DNA of 10,262 nucleotides from Baffinella frigidus. Its lineage: Eukaryota; Cryptophyceae; Cryptomonadales; Baffinellaceae. The position numbers and the translations under genes are program-made. The notes under the pieces are model-generated. The model saw nothing but the letters and a program-made list of their open reading frames with translations. It was not told the DNA's origin and searched no databases. The DNA lies in contig MU646308.1 in assembly GCA_026770585.1 (NCBI GenBank), positions 214,026-224,287 on the forward strand. The letters are read 5' to 3'. Positions 9,799-10,262 of this stretch are shown here, piece after piece. Every line of letters begins with the position of its first letter. Within the stretch, counting starts at the first letter, position 1.

Positions 9799-10064
9799 AA
9801 CCCTCAACTGAACACTGAACCCTAAACTAAACCCTAAACTCTAAACTCTCAATCCTACACCTTACACCTTACACCCTACACCCTGAAACCTTAACCCTGA
9901 ACCCTGAACCCTGAACTCTAACCCCTGAAACCCTTAACTATAAACCGTAAACCCTGAACCCTGAACCCCAAACCCCAAACCCCAAACCCTAAATCCCAAA
10001 CCCCAAACCCCAAACCCCAAACCTCAAACCCTAATCCCGAAACCCGAAACCCTAATCCCGAAAC
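9799..10064. repeat. degenerate CCCTAAA / CCCCAAA tract
   Basis: About 265 bp of C-rich heptamers including CCCTGAA, CCTTACA and CCCGAAA variants, ending at the exon 8 acceptor. It produces the antisense Gly-Leu-Gly-Phe-Trp-rich open frame. Confidence 0.9.
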
Positions 10065-10066
10065 AG

Positions 10067-10147
10067 ACGCAGCAGTACGAGATGTCCAAGATCCCTGACG
10101 TCTACGACTGCTGCAAGTACGCTCCCCCCGAAGCGAAGGAGGGAGAG
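10067..10147 (+). CDS. PPIP5K: PPIP5K/VIP1 exon 8, 3' end uncertain (SKIPDVYD)
   Basis: Codons read TQQYEMSKIPDVYDCCKY and APPEAKEGE. Animal PPIP5Ks have YDISKIPDIYDCIKYD at this place, a near-diagnostic signature. The acceptor is CGAAACAG|ACG in phase 0 with exon 7; CAG| at 10072 is a second possibility. The frame hits TAG at 10166 in the GATA repeat, so the exon must end earlier or this is another partial copy. A GT at 10117 (TGCAA|GTACGCTC), resembling the exon 2 donor GTACGCTC, would end it after 50 nt. GAG|GATATA at 10148 would be non-canonical. A complete exon 8 may lie beyond the window. Confidence 0.85.
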
Positions 10148-10149
10148 GA

Positions 10150-10156
10150 TATATAT

Positions 10157-10223
<67 letters not shown>

Positions 10224-10260
10224 CATGTATATGTATATAGAGAGAGAGAGAGAGAGAGAA
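10150..10260. repeat. GATA and GA microsatellites
   Basis: A short (TA)n run, then about 15 GATA tetramers to 10222, the small palindrome ATACATGTAT, and an AG dinucleotide run from about 10239 to the end. They directly follow the exon 8 coding segment. Confidence 0.97.
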
Positions 10261-10262
10261 AG

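Noticed and set aside
665-10147. Processed pseudogene or several tandem gene copies
   Set aside because: Introns are present with matching phases, exons appear once each in complete form and in collinear order, and the partial copies are confined to the flanks of their own exon.
8617-10226. Antisense frames rich in GLGFGVWGLGF and YLSIYLSI
   Set aside because: These are translations of telomere-like heptamers and the GATA microsatellite. Such peptides appear wherever these repeats occur.

Overview
This window looks like the interior of one large, intron-rich eukaryotic gene on the + strand. Eight short exon segments, read in order, give the middle of the histidine-acid-phosphatase-like domain of a VIP1/PPIP5K protein (diphosphoinositol pentakisphosphate kinase). 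Landmarks are the YPGG...SYR segment, [82 protein letters not shown] and MSKIPDVYDCCKY. The kinase half, the RHGDR-type catalytic motif and the C-terminal part of the phosphatase domain lie outside the window. Canonical GT..AG introns, plant-type telomere-like heptamers (CCCTAAA/TTTAGGG and CCCCAAA), microsatellites and several small inverted-repeat elements suggest an algal or protist nuclear genome. I cannot name the lineage from sequence alone.

Layout: 1-660 simple repeats and a degraded exon 1 scrap; 665-744 exon 1, followed by seven partial copies of its 3' end (to 1974), six of them lying in an exact 521-bp tandem duplication; 2091-2930 two upstream partial copies of exon 2, 11-mer repeats and two small inverted-repeat elements; 2937-3051 exon 2; 3068-4138 palindromes, a 112-bp inverted-repeat element and two inverted MITE-like elements; 4139-4207 exon 3; 4245-5762 a long hairpin, exon 3 scraps and more inverted-repeat elements; 6135-6221 exon 4 with a 103-bp tandem array at its 3' end; 7020-7104 exon 5; 7966-8057 exon 6; 9290-9385 exon 7; 10067 onward the start of exon 8, running into GATA and GA microsatellites.

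The most striking property is the debris around the exons. About 27 partial exon copies are scattered in the introns, and all obey one rule: copies upstream of a complete exon carry the splice acceptor plus the exon's 5' part, and copies downstream carry the exon's 3' part, in most cases with its splice donor. This is what repeated local tandem duplication across exon-intron boundaries would leave when only one complete exon is retained. In at least three copies, telomere-like tracts interrupt sequence that is continuous in the retained copy. Long open frames in the window come from repeats or antisense of exons and are not annotated as genes.
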